In this document: one piece after another, positions 1 through 9,428 of the stretch
How the letters are laid out: every line of letters begins with the position of its first letter
How positions within the stretch are numbered: position 1 is the stretch's first letter
From: Streptomyces sp. 1331.2
Lineage (GTDB): Bacteria > Actinomycetota > Actinomycetes > Streptomycetales > Streptomycetaceae
DNA: 64,000 bases
NCBI RefSeq assembly: GCF_900199205.1
Contig: NZ_OBMJ01000001.1
Location: 3,227,001 to 3,291,000, forward strand
Direction of reading: 5' to 3'
Made by a program: the position numbers and the translations under genes
Notes under the pieces: model-generated
What the model was told of the DNA's origin: nothing
Databases searched by the model: none
What the model saw: the letters and a program-made list of their open reading frames with translations, nothing else

Positions 1-1
1 C

Positions 2-412
2 TCGGTGTTCGGCTCCTGGCTGCGCACCCGGGGCCCGGAGGCCACGGTCACCGCGATGCTGCTGCTGGCGACCTGCGTGACGGCGGCGGCCGCGCTCTGG
101 TACGGCGTGGTGACGGTGATTCTGGTGGCCGGCATCGCCGGGATGGCGGCCTCGCTGGGCAAGCTGGCGCTGGACGCGCTGATCCAGCGGGACGTCCCGG
201 AGGCGGTGCGGACCTCGGCCTTCGCCCGTTCGGAGACGCTGATGCAGCTGTCCTGGGTGGCCGGCGGCGCGGTGGGCATCGTGCTGCCGCTGAACGGGAA
301 GCTGGGCCTGTCGGTCGCCGCCGCGGTGGTCGGCCTGGTGCTGCTGTGGACCTTCCACTCGCTCTTCCGGGTGGGCCTGCGGCGGCACCCGGCGGCGCCC
401 CGGGTGGCCTGA
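2..412 (+). CDS. MFS-type transporter, C-terminal part
   Basis: The frame is open to the left edge, so only the last 136 or so residues of a membrane protein are seen. They hold three to four hydrophobic segments (AMLLLATCVTAAAAL, VVTVILVAGIAGMAASL, AGGAVGIVLPL, LSVAAAVVGLVLLWTF) and end in a short basic tail. The pattern resembles the last helices of a major facilitator superfamily permease, and an MFS gene is common upstream of the futalosine genes in streptomycetes. The substrate cannot be inferred. A GTG at 5 is only an internal valine. Confidence 0.6.
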   Translation, partial: SVFGSWLRTRGPEATVTAMLLLATCVTAAAALWYGVVTVILVAGIAGMAASLGKLALDALIQRDVPEAVRTSAFARSETLMQLSWVAGGAVGIVLPLNGKLGLSVAAAVVGLVLLWTFHSLFRVGLRRHPAAPRVA

Positions 413-484
413 GAAGCGGTACGGCAACACGCGGTGGCCGACCCCCGCGTAGCGTGATCGGCCAGGCCCGGTAGATTCTGACGC

Positions 485-1015
485 ATGAGCCTCAATTCCC
501 GTGCCATCGCCGCCCTCGGCGCCGTCGTCGTGGTCGGCGCCGCCACGGTGGGCACCTCCGTCGCCATCGCCTCCGGCCAGACCGAGCACATCTCGCACCA
601 GGCCACGCTCAAGGTCGGCAACTCCTCGATCGTCGCCCAGCCGCTGTGCTGGAACAACGGGAGCCCGATCACCGAGGACCTCCAGCAGCAGTGCCAGGAC
701 AATGCCACCAAGGCCCTGGCGGCCGGCTCCCTGCCGACCAAGGACGTGGTGTCGAGCGACAGCGTGGGCGTCGGCGTCTCCCCGAACGTCGCCGAGTCGG
801 GCTGGTGGGCCTTCACCAACGGCGGCTCCACCAGCGGTGGCGGGCGCTTCAGCCTGGCCTCGTACGCCAAGGGCCCGACCTGGTCCGGCGCCCAGCAGGC
901 GAACAAGCTGCTGAACGCCAGCGGCAAGACGCTGATCACCGTGGTCGAGGGCGACAAGAACTCGGACAACCCGATCGCCGTCTGGTACTTCCAGCTGAAC
1001 ACCCAGGACAGCTGA
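485..1015 (+). CDS. DUF2771-like secreted or membrane-anchored protein
   Basis: This is a 176-residue protein with an N-terminal hydrophobic segment (about residues 8-30) that looks like a signal peptide or anchor. No lipobox is visible. The rest is a polar domain with two cysteines (PLCWNN and QQQCQD), a central SGWWAF stretch and a C-terminal VWYFQL strand. This matches my memory of the DUF2771 family found beside the menaquinone genes in Streptomyces. Its function is unknown. It ends 10 bases before mqnB on the same strand, so it may be cotranscribed with the futalosine genes. Confidence 0.65.
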   Translation: MSLNSRAIAALGAVVVVGAATVGTSVAIASGQTEHISHQATLKVGNSSIVAQPLCWNNGSPITEDLQQQCQDNATKALAAGSLPTKDVVSSDSVGVGVSPNVAESGWWAFTNGGSTSGGGRFSLASYAKGPTWSGAQQANKLLNASGKTLITVVEGDKNSDNPIAVWYFQLNTQDS

Positions 1016-1025
1016 CGGTCCTGCG

Positions 1026-1802
1026 ATGACCGCGCACGCCGTCACCGACGGCCCCGGCGAGCAGTCGGGCCCCGCACGGGCCCGGCTGCTCGTCGTCGTC
1101 GCGGTGGCCGCCGAGGCCGAGGCCGTCCTGCGCGGCCTGCCCGGCGGGGCCACCGCCCTGCCCCTGCCCGGTGGCACCCTGCACCGCGCCGAGGGCGCTC
1201 CGGTGGACGTGCTGGCCGCCGGGGTCGGCCCGGCCGCCGCCGCGGCCGGCGCCTCCGCCGCGCTGGCCGCCCACCCGTACGCCCTGGCCGTCTCGGCCGG
1301 GATCGCCGGCGGCTTCGCCCCGCACGCCCCGGTCGGCGCCACGGTGGTGGCCGACGCGATCGTGGTCGCGGACCTCGGCGCGCAGACCCCCGAGGGCTTC
1401 GCCGACGTCACCGAACTGGGCTTCGGCAGCGTCCGGCACACCCCGCCCCCGGCCTGCGTCGCGCTGCTCGCGAAGGCCCTGGGCGGGCCCGCCGGCCCGG
1501 ATGACCGGGGCGCCGTCACCGGCCCGGTGCTGACCGTCTCCACCGTCACCGGCAGCGCCGAGCGGGCCGCCGAGCTGGCCGCCCGCCACCCGGGCGCCGC
1601 CGCCGAGGCGATGGAGGGCTTCGGCGTGGCCGAGGCCGCCGCCCGGTACGGCCTGCCGGCCCTCGAACTGCGCACCGTCTCCAACCCGGTGGGCCCGCGC
1701 GACCGCGCCGCCTGGCGGATCGGCGAGGCGCTGGCCGCCCTGGAGCGGGCCTTCGCGGCCCTGCCCGTCCACGAACTGATCGAGGAGGCCGGCCGTGGCT
1801 GA
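1026..1802 (+). CDS. mqnB: futalosine hydrolase
   Basis: This 258-residue protein is of the nucleoside phosphorylase/hydrolase fold. Motifs include the N-terminal LLVVVAVAAEAEAV strand, GVGPAAAAAGASAAL, VSAGIAGGF and the late EAMEGFGVAEAA segment that carries the ribose-binding acidic residue in MTA/SAH-nucleosidase-like enzymes. MqnB removes hypoxanthine from futalosine to give dehypoxanthine futalosine in the alternative menaquinone pathway. It overlaps mqnD by 8 bases, so the two are probably translationally coupled. mqnA and mqnC are not in the window. Confidence 0.9.
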   Translation: MTAHAVTDGPGEQSGPARARLLVVVAVAAEAEAVLRGLPGGATALPLPGGTLHRAEGAPVDVLAAGVGPAAAAAGASAALAAHPYALAVSAGIAGGFAPHAPVGATVVADAIVVADLGAQTPEGFADVTELGFGSVRHTPPPACVALLAKALGGPAGPDDRGAVTGPVLTVSTVTGSAERAAELAARHPGAAAEAMEGFGVAEAAARYGLPALELRTVSNPVGPRDRAAWRIGEALAALERAFAALPVHELIEEAGRG

Positions 1803-2649
1803 ACGGCTGAGCATCGCGTACTCGCCCTGCCCGAACGACACCTTCGTCTTCCACGCCTGGGCGCACGGCCTGGTGCCCGGCGCGGACGCGCCCGAGGTGA
1901 CCTTCGCCGACATCGACATCACCAACGGCCTGGCCGAGCGCGGCGAGCTGGACGTCCTGAAGATCAGCTACGGCGCGCTGCCGTGGGTCCTGGACGAGTA
2001 CACCCTGCTGCCCTGCGGCGGCGCGCTCGGGCGCGGCTGCGGCCCGCTGGTGCTCACCCTGCCCGGAGTGGCGTCCCCCGCGGACCTCGCCGGGAAGACC
2101 GTCGCGGTGCCCTCCGAGCGCTCCACCGCCTACCTGCTGTTCCGGCTCTGGGCGGCGCAGGCGGTGCCCGGCGGCTTCGGCGAGATCGTCGTCCTGCCGT
2201 TCCACGAGATCATGCCCGCCGTCCGGGACGGCCGGGTGGACGCCGGCCTGGTGATCCACGAGGCCCGCTTCACGTACGGGAAGTACGGGCTGCACAGCCT
2301 GGCCGACATGGGCGAGGCCTGGGAGCAGGAGACCGGCCTGCCGATCCCGCTGGGCGCGATCGTCGCCAAGCGCTCGCTCGGCGCCGAGCGGCTGCGGGCG
2401 ATCACCGACGCGGTCCGGGCCTCCGTCCGGCAGGCCTGGGCGAGCCCGGAGGCGAGCCGCGCGTACGTGCTGGAGCACGCCCAGGAGATGGACCTGGACG
2501 TCGCGAACCAGCACATCGGGCTATACGTCACCGAGTTCACCGAGGACCTCGGCGAGGAGGGCTACGCAGCCGTCCGCGCGCTGCTCACCCGGGCCGCCGC
2601 GGAGGGGCTGGTGCCCCCGCTCGACCCGGGTGCGCTCGCGTTCGGGTAG
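1795..2649 (+). CDS. mqnD: 1,4-dihydroxy-6-naphthoate synthase
   Basis: This 284-residue protein has the periplasmic-binding-protein-like fold of the MqnA/MqnD family. It begins with the hallmark SIAYSPCPNDTFVFHAW and carries the substrate-binding stretches LKISYGALPW and GLVIHEARFTYG. MqnD converts cyclic dehypoxanthine futalosine to 1,4-dihydroxy-6-naphthoate. The GTG start at 1795 lies inside the end of mqnB. The next gene, a cold-shock gene, converges on it. Confidence 0.93.
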   Translation: MAERLSIAYSPCPNDTFVFHAWAHGLVPGADAPEVTFADIDITNGLAERGELDVLKISYGALPWVLDEYTLLPCGGALGRGCGPLVLTLPGVASPADLAGKTVAVPSERSTAYLLFRLWAAQAVPGGFGEIVVLPFHEIMPAVRDGRVDAGLVIHEARFTYGKYGLHSLADMGEAWEQETGLPIPLGAIVAKRSLGAERLRAITDAVRASVRQAWASPEASRAYVLEHAQEMDLDVANQHIGLYVTEFTEDLGEEGYAAVRALLTRAAAEGLVPPLDPGALAFG

Positions 2650-2677
2650 TCCCTGCCCGGACCACCCCGGACGGGAC

Positions 2678-3061
2678 CTACACGTCGAACTGGTCGGCCA
2701 CCGCGCGCAGCAGGCCGGCCAGCTTCTGGCCGGTCGGCTTGGCCGGGTAGCGACCGCGCTGGAGGCCCGGCAGCACCGCGTCCAGGGTGGTGATCAGGTC
2801 CTGGACGATCGGCGCCATGTCGTCCGCGCTCCGGCGCTGGGCGGCGGCCACCGAGGGCAGCGCGTCCAGCAGCTGCACGCCCATCGCCTGGTCCCCCCGG
2901 TGGCCGGCGACCACGCCGAACTCGACCCGCTGGCCCGGCTTCAGCACGGTGACACCGGCGGGCAGCGCCTTGGTGTGGACGAAGACGTCGCCGCCGTCGT
3001 CGCGCGACAGGAAGCCGAAGCCCTTCGTCTCGTTGAACCACTTGACCTGGCCGGTGGGCAT
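2678..3061 (-). CDS. cold-shock domain protein with C-terminal extension
   Basis: This 127-residue protein has residues 1-66 as a CspA-type fold with both RNA-binding motifs (KGFGFL and DVFVHT, after the initial GQVKWFNETKG). A further 60-residue helical extension is typical of the CspB-like proteins of streptomycetes and not of short CspA. It probably binds single-stranded RNA or DNA. It lies 28 bases from the convergent mqnD end. The start follows a GAGGA about 11 bases upstream. Confidence 0.88.
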   Translation of the reverse strand: MPTGQVKWFNETKGFGFLSRDDGGDVFVHTKALPAGVTVLKPGQRVEFGVVAGHRGDQAMGVQLLDALPSVAAAQRRSADDMAPIVQDLITTLDAVLPGLQRGRYPAKPTGQKLAGLLRAVADQFDV

Positions 3062-3532
3062 CTCGAACAGTCCTCGAATGGGTGTGAGGGATCCCGGCCC
3101 TGGCCGGGGATCGCTGGGTGGTGGAGAACGCTGCCGACCTCGGCTCGGCGCCCGCGGGCGCTCATGGTCAGCACGTTGCCAGGAGCAGACTAACGGTCCG
3201 TGACTGCCTCATCCGCGCTCCGCGAAGGATCCGCGGTCCACTGCCCGTTCCGGGCGGTGGAGCGAGGGGATCTCGCGGCCACGGGCGACCCGGTACTGGC
3301 ACGGCCGGGTCGCGTCCCTGCGCTGTCCATCGGCTCACACCCCCGGGTCTGCGGACACGGGACGCACCTGTAGCGCCCCTCGGCACCCCCTGCATACCCC
3401 CGCCCAGCAGGGATCAAAACGTTGAGCTGCCGGGAAACTGCGCAACGTGACCGGCCTGCTCCGGTGGGCGGCCTCAGGGGGCGCTCTGCCAGACTGGGGG
3501 CGGCCCGACCCCGCCCCGAGGAGTGAGCAGAC
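3062..3532. other. gene-free spacer upstream of the cold-shock gene
   Basis: About 470 bases lie between the divergent cold-shock gene and the small membrane protein gene. I see no convincing coding frame, tRNA or riboswitch here. The side nearer 3061 probably carries a long leader for the cold-shock mRNA. Confidence 0.4.
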
Positions 3533-3763
3533 GTGAGCAGCCAGAGCGCCGATCCCGGCGACGTGTACGTCAAGGCCGGGGCGATCGTCTTCGGCCTCGG
3601 TGCGCTCGCCACGCTGGCCACCTTCGTCCCGCTGTTCCTGCACCTGACGCCGCTGCCGACGGCCGCGTACTGGCTGAGCATGCTGATGCCGGCCGGTTTC
3701 CTGGCCGCGCTGACCGGGCTGCTGCTGAACGCCCGCGCCCAGCGCCGCCGCAGCGCGGCTTAG
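3533..3763 (+). CDS. small two-helix membrane protein
   Basis: This 76-residue protein has two hydrophobic segments (GAIVFGLGALATLATFVPLF and AYWLSMLMPAGFLAALTGLLL) separated by a short HLTPLPTA loop, and a basic RAQRRRSAA tail. A GAGGAGTGA sequence lies upstream of the GTG start. Its function is unknown. A small membrane protein at this position beside mqn genes is common in the group. Confidence 0.7.
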   Translation: MSSQSADPGDVYVKAGAIVFGLGALATLATFVPLFLHLTPLPTAAYWLSMLMPAGFLAALTGLLLNARAQRRRSAA

Positions 3764-3781
3764 GACTGGCCCTACGGCCGG

Positions 3782-4417
3782 TCAGCCGGCCTGACCGGCC
3801 AGGTGGCCGGCGAGCCAGGCCGGGAAGGCGGTGAGGTCCGCCAGGACCACGTCCGCGCCGGCCTCGCGCAGCTCGTCCGCGTCGTACGGGCCGGTGGCCA
3901 CGGCGACCGCGACGGCGTCGGCGTGCCGGGCGCCCCGGATGTCGCCGAGGTGGTCGCCGACGTAGATGCTCGCGCCGTGCGCGCGCAGCGCCTCGCCCTT
4001 GGTCTCCGCCCAGAGGTCGCCGATCACGGTGTCCGCCGTCATCCCGGCGTGCTCCAGGTGCAGGACGGCGTTCGGCTCGTACTTGCCGGTGATCACGGCG
4101 ACCCGGCCGCCGTGGGCGCGGACCGCCGCGACGGCGTCGTGCGCGCCCGGCAGGGCCACGGTCGGGGCGAAGGCGAGCTCGCGGTACAGCTCGCGGTAGC
4201 GCGTGACGGCCCGCTCGGCCTCCTCCGCCGGGAACCAGTTGCTGATCTCGTCCAGCAGCGGCGGGCCGAGCCGGGTGACGACCAGGTCGGCGTCGATGCG
4301 GACGCCGGTCTCGGCGGAGAGCGCCAGGAAGGTGGCGTGGATACCCGGCCGGGTGTCCAGCAGCGTCATGTCGAGGTCGAAGCCGACGGTGAGCGGGGCG
4401 GGTGAGGTCACGGGCAT
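3782..4417 (-). CDS. HAD-superfamily phosphatase
   Basis: This 211-residue HAD hydrolase has motif I FDLDMTLLDT near residue 13, motif II VITGKYE, and motif IV GDHLGDIRGAR. The helical cap sits after motif I, as in phosphoglycolate-phosphatase-like and PPase-like members. It probably dephosphorylates a small phosphometabolite; the substrate is not predictable. It is divergent from the iron-transport operon and shares a 99-base intergenic region with it. Confidence 0.85.
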   Translation of the reverse strand: MPVTSPAPLTVGFDLDMTLLDTRPGIHATFLALSAETGVRIDADLVVTRLGPPLLDEISNWFPAEEAERAVTRYRELYRELAFAPTVALPGAHDAVAAVRAHGGRVAVITGKYEPNAVLHLEHAGMTADTVIGDLWAETKGEALRAHGASIYVGDHLGDIRGARHADAVAVAVATGPYDADELREAGADVVLADLTAFPAWLAGHLAGQAG

Positions 4418-4479
4418 GCCGCCAGGCTATCCAACGGGCGGCCCGGCCCACGAGGCGATTTGCCCCGGCTCCGCGGCGG

Positions 4480-4499
4480 AACTTAGGTTTACCTGAGTT
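4480..4499 (+). promoter_or_regulatory. iron-box-like dyad upstream of siderophore importer
   Basis: A 20-base imperfect dyad is centred on AGGTTTACCT, with 8 of 10 pairs matching. It resembles IdeR/DmdR1 half sites (TTAGG..CCTAA type). It lies 18 bases before the first permease ATG and fits iron repression of the importer. Half-site spacing differs from the standard 19-base box, so the assignment is moderate. Confidence 0.55.
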
Positions 4500-4516
4500 G
4501 TCTGCGGAGAGGGCCC

Positions 4517-5554
4517 ATGAGCGACGACACCACCGCCCCGCCCGGCACGCCGGACCGCACGCCGCGGCGCCGAATACCGTGGCTCGCCGCCGCGCTGGCC
4601 GTCCTGGCGGCCGCGGTGCTGCTGAGCCTGGCGGTCGGCAGCCGGACCATCCCGGTCGGTACCACCCTCGACGCCCTGCTGCACGGCGGCGACACCGCCG
4701 ACGCCGTGGTGGTCCGCGAGCTGCGGGTGCCGCGCACGGTCGTCGGCCTGGCCGTGGGCGCGGCGCTCGGCCTGGCCGGGGCCGTCATGCAGGGCCTGAC
4801 CCGCAACCCGATCGCCGACCCCGGCATCCTCGGCGTCTCCCAGGGCGCGGCGGCCGGTGTGGTGGTCGCCATCTCCGGCTTCGGCGTCTCCACCCTCACC
4901 GGGTACGTCTGGTTCGGCTTCGCGGGCGCGGTGATCGCCACCGTGCTGGTGTACGGGCTCGCCGGGCGCGGCCGGGGCGGGGCGACGCCGATCAAGCTGG
5001 CGCTGGCCGGCTCGGCGGCGTCCGCCTTCATCGCCTCGCTCAACACCCTGGTGCTGACCACGGACGCGGCCACCATGGACCGGTTCCGCTTCTGGCACGT
5101 CGGCTCGCTCTCCGGGCGGAACTCGGACGTGGCCTGGCAGCTGCTGCCGTTCCTGGCCGTCGGCACGGCGCTGGTCGTCGCGGTGGCGCGCGGGCTGGAC
5201 GCGCTGGCCCTCGGCGAGGACACCGCGAAGGGGCTGGGTGCCAGGACCGGCCTGGTCCGGGCGGTCGGCGCGCTCGGCGCCACCGTGCTGACCGGGTCGG
5301 CGGTCGCGGCGGCCGGCCCGATCGCCTTCGTCGGCCTCGCCGTCCCGCACGCGGCCCGCGCCGTCGCGGGCGCCGACCACCGCTGGATCCTCGCCTTCTC
5401 GGCCGTCCTCGGCCCGGCGCTGCTGCTGCTCGCCGACACCCTCGGCCGGGTGCTGTTCCCGCCGTCCGAGGTGCCGGCGGGCGTGATGATCGCCCTGGTC
5501 GGCGTCCCGGTGCTGGTGGCGCTGGTCCGGCGTCGGAAGGTGGTCGCCGCATGA
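4517..5554 (+). CDS. iron-siderophore ABC transporter permease (FecCD family)
   Basis: This 345-residue polytopic protein is of the FecCD/BtuC family. It carries the signatures [45 protein letters not shown] and a C-terminal [15 protein letters not shown]. About nine hydrophobic segments are visible. It forms the membrane channel with the next gene. An AGAGGG ribosome site precedes the ATG. It overlaps the second permease by 4 bases (ATGA). Confidence 0.92.
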   Translation: MSDDTTAPPGTPDRTPRRRIPWLAAALAVLAAAVLLSLAVGSRTIPVGTTLDALLHGGDTADAVVVRELRVPRTVVGLAVGAALGLAGAVMQGLTRNPIADPGILGVSQGAAAGVVVAISGFGVSTLTGYVWFGFAGAVIATVLVYGLAGRGRGGATPIKLALAGSAASAFIASLNTLVLTTDAATMDRFRFWHVGSLSGRNSDVAWQLLPFLAVGTALVVAVARGLDALALGEDTAKGLGARTGLVRAVGALGATVLTGSAVAAAGPIAFVGLAVPHAARAVAGADHRWILAFSAVLGPALLLLADTLGRVLFPPSEVPAGVMIALVGVPVLVALVRRRKVVAA

Positions 5555-6621
5555 ACCCGCTCTCCTCGGGCAGGAGCGGCCTCGCGCTTCCCGGGTACTC
5601 GGTGCTGCGGGCCGGGCCGTCCTCCTTCCTGCTGCACCGGCGGTCGGCGCTGGTCGCCCTCGGGCTGCTGGTGGCGCTCGCCGGGACGGTGGTGGCCTCG
5701 CTCTGCCTGGGCGAGTCCACCGTCTCGCCGGCCGAGGTGGTGAAGGTGGTGCTCGGGCAGCCGAGCCCGGACGAGCTGGTGGTCGGCGAGTTCCGGCTGC
5801 CCCGGGTGGTGGTCGGGCTGCTGGTCGGCGCCGCGCTCGGACTGGCCGGGGCGCTGATCCAGACCGTCGCCCGCAATCCGCTGGCCAGCCCCGACGTGGT
5901 CGGCGTGACCTGGGGCGCGACCGCGACCGTGGTCGGACTGACGGCGTACGGCGTGGTCGGCTCGACCGGCCAGGCGCCGTACGCGGCGGTGGCCGGCGGG
6001 CTGGTGGCCGGGCTGCTGGTGTACGCGCTGGCCTGGCGGCGCGGGCTGCACGCGCAGCGCTTCGTGCTGATCGGCATCGGGATCAGCGTCGCCCTGTCCT
6101 CCCTCACCTCCGTCTTCCTGACCAAGGGCGACGGCTTCCAGGCCCAGGCCGCCAAGGTCTGGATGACGGGCAGCCTGAACGGCGCCGGCTACGAGCAGGC
6201 CGGCCGGCTCGCCTGGGTGCTGCTGGCCGCGCTGCCGGTCGCGCTGTGGGCGGCCCGCGCCCAGCGGTCGATCTCCTTCGACGACGCGACCGCCGTGGGC
6301 CTGGGCCTGCGGCTGGACCGGATCCGGCTGGGCATGGCCCTGCTGGGCATCGTGCTGGCCTCCTGCGCGGCCGCGGCCGCCGGGCCGGTGGACTTCGTCG
6401 CGCTGATGGCCCCGCAGATCGCGCTGCGGCTGGCCCGCTCGGCGCAGGTCCCGCTGTTCTGCTCGGCGCTGACCGGCGCGCTGGTGGTGGTCCTCGCCGA
6501 CCTGGTCGCCCGACGGCTGCTGGCGCCAACCGAGCTGCCGGTGGGCGTGGTGACCGGCCTGGTCGGCGCGCCGTACCTGATGTGGCTGCTGATCCGATCC
6601 CGCCGTGGAGGCTCCCGATGA
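5551..6621 (+). CDS. iron-siderophore ABC transporter permease (FecCD family), second subunit
   Basis: This 356-residue FecCD-type permease starts at the ATG overlapping the stop of the first permease. It has the family motif [42 protein letters not shown], the [17 protein letters not shown] coupling region and the C-terminal [16 protein letters not shown]. It is probably a heterodimer partner of the first permease. The reading frame extends far upstream without a stop, but that part is antisense-like and not coding. Confidence 0.9.
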   Translation: MNPLSSGRSGLALPGYSVLRAGPSSFLLHRRSALVALGLLVALAGTVVASLCLGESTVSPAEVVKVVLGQPSPDELVVGEFRLPRVVVGLLVGAALGLAGALIQTVARNPLASPDVVGVTWGATATVVGLTAYGVVGSTGQAPYAAVAGGLVAGLLVYALAWRRGLHAQRFVLIGIGISVALSSLTSVFLTKGDGFQAQAAKVWMTGSLNGAGYEQAGRLAWVLLAALPVALWAARAQRSISFDDATAVGLGLRLDRIRLGMALLGIVLASCAAAAAGPVDFVALMAPQIALRLARSAQVPLFCSALTGALVVVLADLVARRLLAPTELPVGVVTGLVGAPYLMWLLIRSRRGGSR

Positions 6622-7457
6622 CCGCTCACCAGCACTCCGGCCACCGTCTGGAGGCCCGGGGCCTCACCCTGGCCTACGAGGCGCGCACGGTCGTCGAGGG
6701 CCTGGACGTCGGCATCCCGGACGGGCGGGTGACGGTGATCGTCGGCCCGAACGCCTGCGGGAAGTCGACGCTGCTGCGGGCCCTCGGCCGGTTGCTCAAG
6801 CCCGTCCGGGGCGCGGTGCTGCTGGACGGCGAGGAGCTGGCGCGGATCCCCACCAAGCGGATCGCCCAGCGGCTCGGCCTGCTGCCGCAGTCGCCGACCG
6901 CCCCGGAGGGCATCTCGGTGGCCGACCTGGTCGCGCGCGGCCGCCAGCCGCACCAGAGCTGGTGGCAGCAGTGGTCGCCGCAGGACGAGACGGCGGTCGC
7001 GGAGGCGCTGGAGCGGACCTCGACGGCGGAGCTGGCCGAGCGGAGCATGGACGAGCTGTCGGGTGGCCAGCGCCAGCGCGCCTGGATCGCGATGGCGCTC
7101 GCCCAGGGCACCGACATCCTGCTGCTGGACGAGCCGACCACCTATCTGGACATCGCGCACCAGGTGGAGGTGCTGGACCTGGTCCGCCGGCTGAACGTCG
7201 AGCGCGGGCGGACGGTCGTCGCCGTGCTGCACGACCTCAACCAGGCCGCCCGGTACGCGGACCACCTGGTGGCGATGCGGGACGGCCGGGTCGTCGCGCA
7301 GGGCCCGCCCGGGGAAGTCGTGACGGCGGAGCTGGTGCGGGAGGTGTTCGGGCTGGACTCGGTGGTCGTGCCGGACCCGGTGACGGGCACCCCGCTGGTC
7401 GTGCCGGGCGCGCCCTGGGCGGCCGCGCCGGCGGCGGTGGACGCACTGGACGCCTGA
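6618..7457 (+). CDS. iron-siderophore ABC transporter ATP-binding protein
   Basis: This 279-residue FepC/FhuC-type ATPase has Walker [10 protein letters not shown] near residue 38, Q-loop [14 protein letters not shown] signature [17 protein letters not shown], Walker [13 protein letters not shown] and the H-loop [11 protein letters not shown]. It overlaps the upstream permease by 4 bases. It energises ferric-siderophore uptake. Four imperfect GACGGCACGCAGG-like repeats begin over its stop codon. Confidence 0.94.
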   Translation: MTAHQHSGHRLEARGLTLAYEARTVVEGLDVGIPDGRVTVIVGPNACGKSTLLRALGRLLKPVRGAVLLDGEELARIPTKRIAQRLGLLPQSPTAPEGISVADLVARGRQPHQSWWQQWSPQDETAVAEALERTSTAELAERSMDELSGGQRQRAWIAMALAQGTDILLLDEPTTYLDIAHQVEVLDLVRRLNVERGRTVVAVLHDLNQAARYADHLVAMRDGRVVAQGPPGEVVTAELVREVFGLDSVVVPDPVTGTPLVVPGAPWAAAPAAVDALDA

Positions 7458-7542
7458 CGGCACGCAGGACGGAAGGCACGACGGCACGCAGGGCGGGCAG
7501 CCTCAACGGCACGCACGGCGGCCCGTTTGACGGCACTTCAGG
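7456..7542 (+). repeat. four imperfect GACGGCACGCAGG repeats
   Basis: Related 13-14-base units start at 7456, 7480, 7505 and 7529 in the spacer between the ATPase and the binding-protein gene. The first overlaps the ATPase stop. No hairpin is evident. The spacing of 24-25 bases is nearly regular. Confidence 0.6.
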
Positions 7543-7602
7543 CACTATTTCGGACATAATCGACGGCGCCCCGACCCCCGCCTCGCCTCCTGAGGACCGC
7601 CG

Positions 7603-8577
7603 ATGCCCCGGATCGCCCGCCGTACCCTGCTCGCCGGCCTCGGCGGAGCCGCGCTCGTGGCGTGCACCGGCGGCGCCACGCCGCGTCCGGTCGAGGTGAC
7701 CGGCGCGAACGGATCCCCGTCCGCCGTCCCGGTGCCCCCGGTGACCGTCACCGCCGCCACCGGGCCGGTGCTGGTGCCGGGCGAGCCGATGCGGGTGGTC
7801 GTGCTGGACACCGACGTGCTCGACTCCGCGCTCACCCTGGGCATCACCCCGGTCGGCGCCGCACTGCCGGCCCGCGACACCCGCTACCCCGACTACTGGC
7901 CGACCGGCCGCACCACCGGGATCCGGCTGGTCGGCCCGGCCGGCGCGCCGGACCTGCCGACCGTACGGGCGCTGCGGCCGGACCTGATCCTCTCCAACCA
8001 GGCCCGCGACGGCGACCGGTACGACCAGCTGCGGGAGCTCGCCCCGACCGTGCTCACCCAGACCACCGGGGCGCCGTGGAAGGCCAACTTCCAGCTGCAC
8101 GCCCAGGCGTTGAGCCGGGAGGCGGCCGCGGAGGCCTTCGTCGGCTCGTACCAGAAGCACGCCGGGCAAGTGGCGCAGGCGCTGTCCGCGGCGAAGCTGT
8201 CGGGGCGCAAGGTGAGCCTGGTGCGGTTCGTCGAGGGCGGCGGGATCCGGCTGTCCGGTCGGCAGAGCTTCCCCGGGACGGTGCTCTCCGACGCGGGGGT
8301 GGGGCGGCCGGACGCGCAGAACGTCGACCAGTCGGACTTCGAGATCCCGCCGGACCAGCTCGGCAAGGCCGACGGCGACCTGCTGCTGTACGCGACGTAC
8401 GGCGATCCCGGGCGGGCCGGCACCGAGGCGACGCTGGCGAGCCCGGGCTGGCAGGCGCTGGGGGCGGTCAGGGCGCACCGGGCGTTCCCGGTGGACGACC
8501 AGCTGTGGTTCCAGGGGATCGGCTACACGGGGGCCAACTACGTGCTGGCCGAACTGCAGCGCTTCCTCGGGGCGTGA
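7603..8577 (+). CDS. iron-siderophore ABC transporter substrate-binding lipoprotein
   Basis: This 324-residue class III binding protein has an N-terminal RRTLLAGLGGAALVAC, which combines a twin-arginine-like start with a lipobox and Cys21, so it may be a Tat-exported lipoprotein. The two Rossmann-like lobes show LTLGITPVGAALPA, LRPDLILSNQARDGDRYDQL and the late WQALGAVRAHRAFPVDDQLWFQGIGYTGANYVL pattern seen in FecB/FhuD-like proteins. It delivers the ferric siderophore to the upstream permeases. It follows a 145-base spacer, so a separate promoter is possible. Confidence 0.9.
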   Translation: MPRIARRTLLAGLGGAALVACTGGATPRPVEVTGANGSPSAVPVPPVTVTAATGPVLVPGEPMRVVVLDTDVLDSALTLGITPVGAALPARDTRYPDYWPTGRTTGIRLVGPAGAPDLPTVRALRPDLILSNQARDGDRYDQLRELAPTVLTQTTGAPWKANFQLHAQALSREAAAEAFVGSYQKHAGQVAQALSAAKLSGRKVSLVRFVEGGGIRLSGRQSFPGTVLSDAGVGRPDAQNVDQSDFEIPPDQLGKADGDLLLYATYGDPGRAGTEATLASPGWQALGAVRAHRAFPVDDQLWFQGIGYTGANYVLAELQRFLGA

Positions 8578-8723
8578 GCCGGGTTCCCGGAGCGGGGGTG
8601 CAGGCGGGAGGGCCGGGGCCCGCTCGGGCACGATCGATCACGATTCGGTGCCGGCGTTAGGCGCTTGACCTGCTGGTCCGTCAGAATGAGCCGGCAAATC
8701 CAGCTCACTCGGGGGACAACACC

Positions 8724-9428
8724 GTGTCAACTTCCGCCGCTCCACAGGCTCCTGCCCGCAAGGGGAAGGCCGCCGCGCTCGGCTGGCTGATCAGCATCGG
8801 CTTCAACGTCGTCGCGCCGATCCTGATCTACAACCAGCTGCACGACCACGGCTACAGCGAATCCACCGCCATCCTGCTCTCCGGCCTGGGCCCGGTGGTC
8901 GACACCCTCATCTACCTGGTCTGGCACCGCCGGATCGACGAGTTCGCGGTGGTCTCCCTGGTCTTCGTCGCGCTGACCCTGGTCGTCGCGCTGATCGGGC
9001 CGCAGGACCCGAAGATGCTGCTGGCCAAGGACTCCTTCGTCTCGGGCCTGCTCGGCGTGTTCTACCTGGCGTCGCTCGCGGCGCCGAAGCCGATCATGTT
9101 CTACTTCGGGCGCAAGTTCGCCACGGACGGCACGCCGGAGATGGTCTCCTGGTGGAACTCCATGTGGCAGTACCCGGGCTTCCGCCGGGTGCAGCGCAAC
9201 CTGACCATCGTCTGGGGCGCGGCGTTCGTCCTGGAGGCCGTGCTGCGGATCGTCCTGGTCTACACCCTGTCGCACGGCACGGTGGTGACGGTCAACAACG
9301 TCCTTCCGTACGCGGTGCTCGGCGGGCTGGTCTACTTCACCATCGCCTACGCCAAGCGGGCCGGTGCCCGGGGTCGGGCCGCTGCCGAAGCTGCTGCTCC
9401 TCAGCTCATCAGCGCGGGCGCGAAGTAG
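8724..9428 (+). CDS. VC0807-like integral membrane protein
   Basis: This 234-residue protein has about six hydrophobic segments (for example LGWLISIGFNVVAPILIYNQL, FAVVSLVFVALTLVVALIG, FVSGLLGVFYLASLA and ILPYAVLGGLVYFTIAY-like ends) and the stretch SGLGPVVDTLIYLVWHRRIDEF. This resembles the VC0807 family of unknown function. The GTG start lies after a GGGGGACAAC sequence. Its 3' end overlaps the convergent SnoaL-like gene by 28 bases. Confidence 0.7.
   Translation: MSTSAAPQAPARKGKAAALGWLISIGFNVVAPILIYNQLHDHGYSESTAILLSGLGPVVDTLIYLVWHRRIDEFAVVSLVFVALTLVVALIGPQDPKMLLAKDSFVSGLLGVFYLASLAAPKPIMFYFGRKFATDGTPEMVSWWNSMWQYPGFRRVQRNLTIVWGAAFVLEAVLRIVLVYTLSHGTVVTVNNVLPYAVLGGLVYFTIAYAKRAGARGRAAAEAAAPQLISAGAK

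Noticed and set aside
3062..3532. tRNA or riboswitch in the cold-shock upstream region
   Set aside because: No T-loop consensus, clover-leaf pairing or known riboswitch core was seen.
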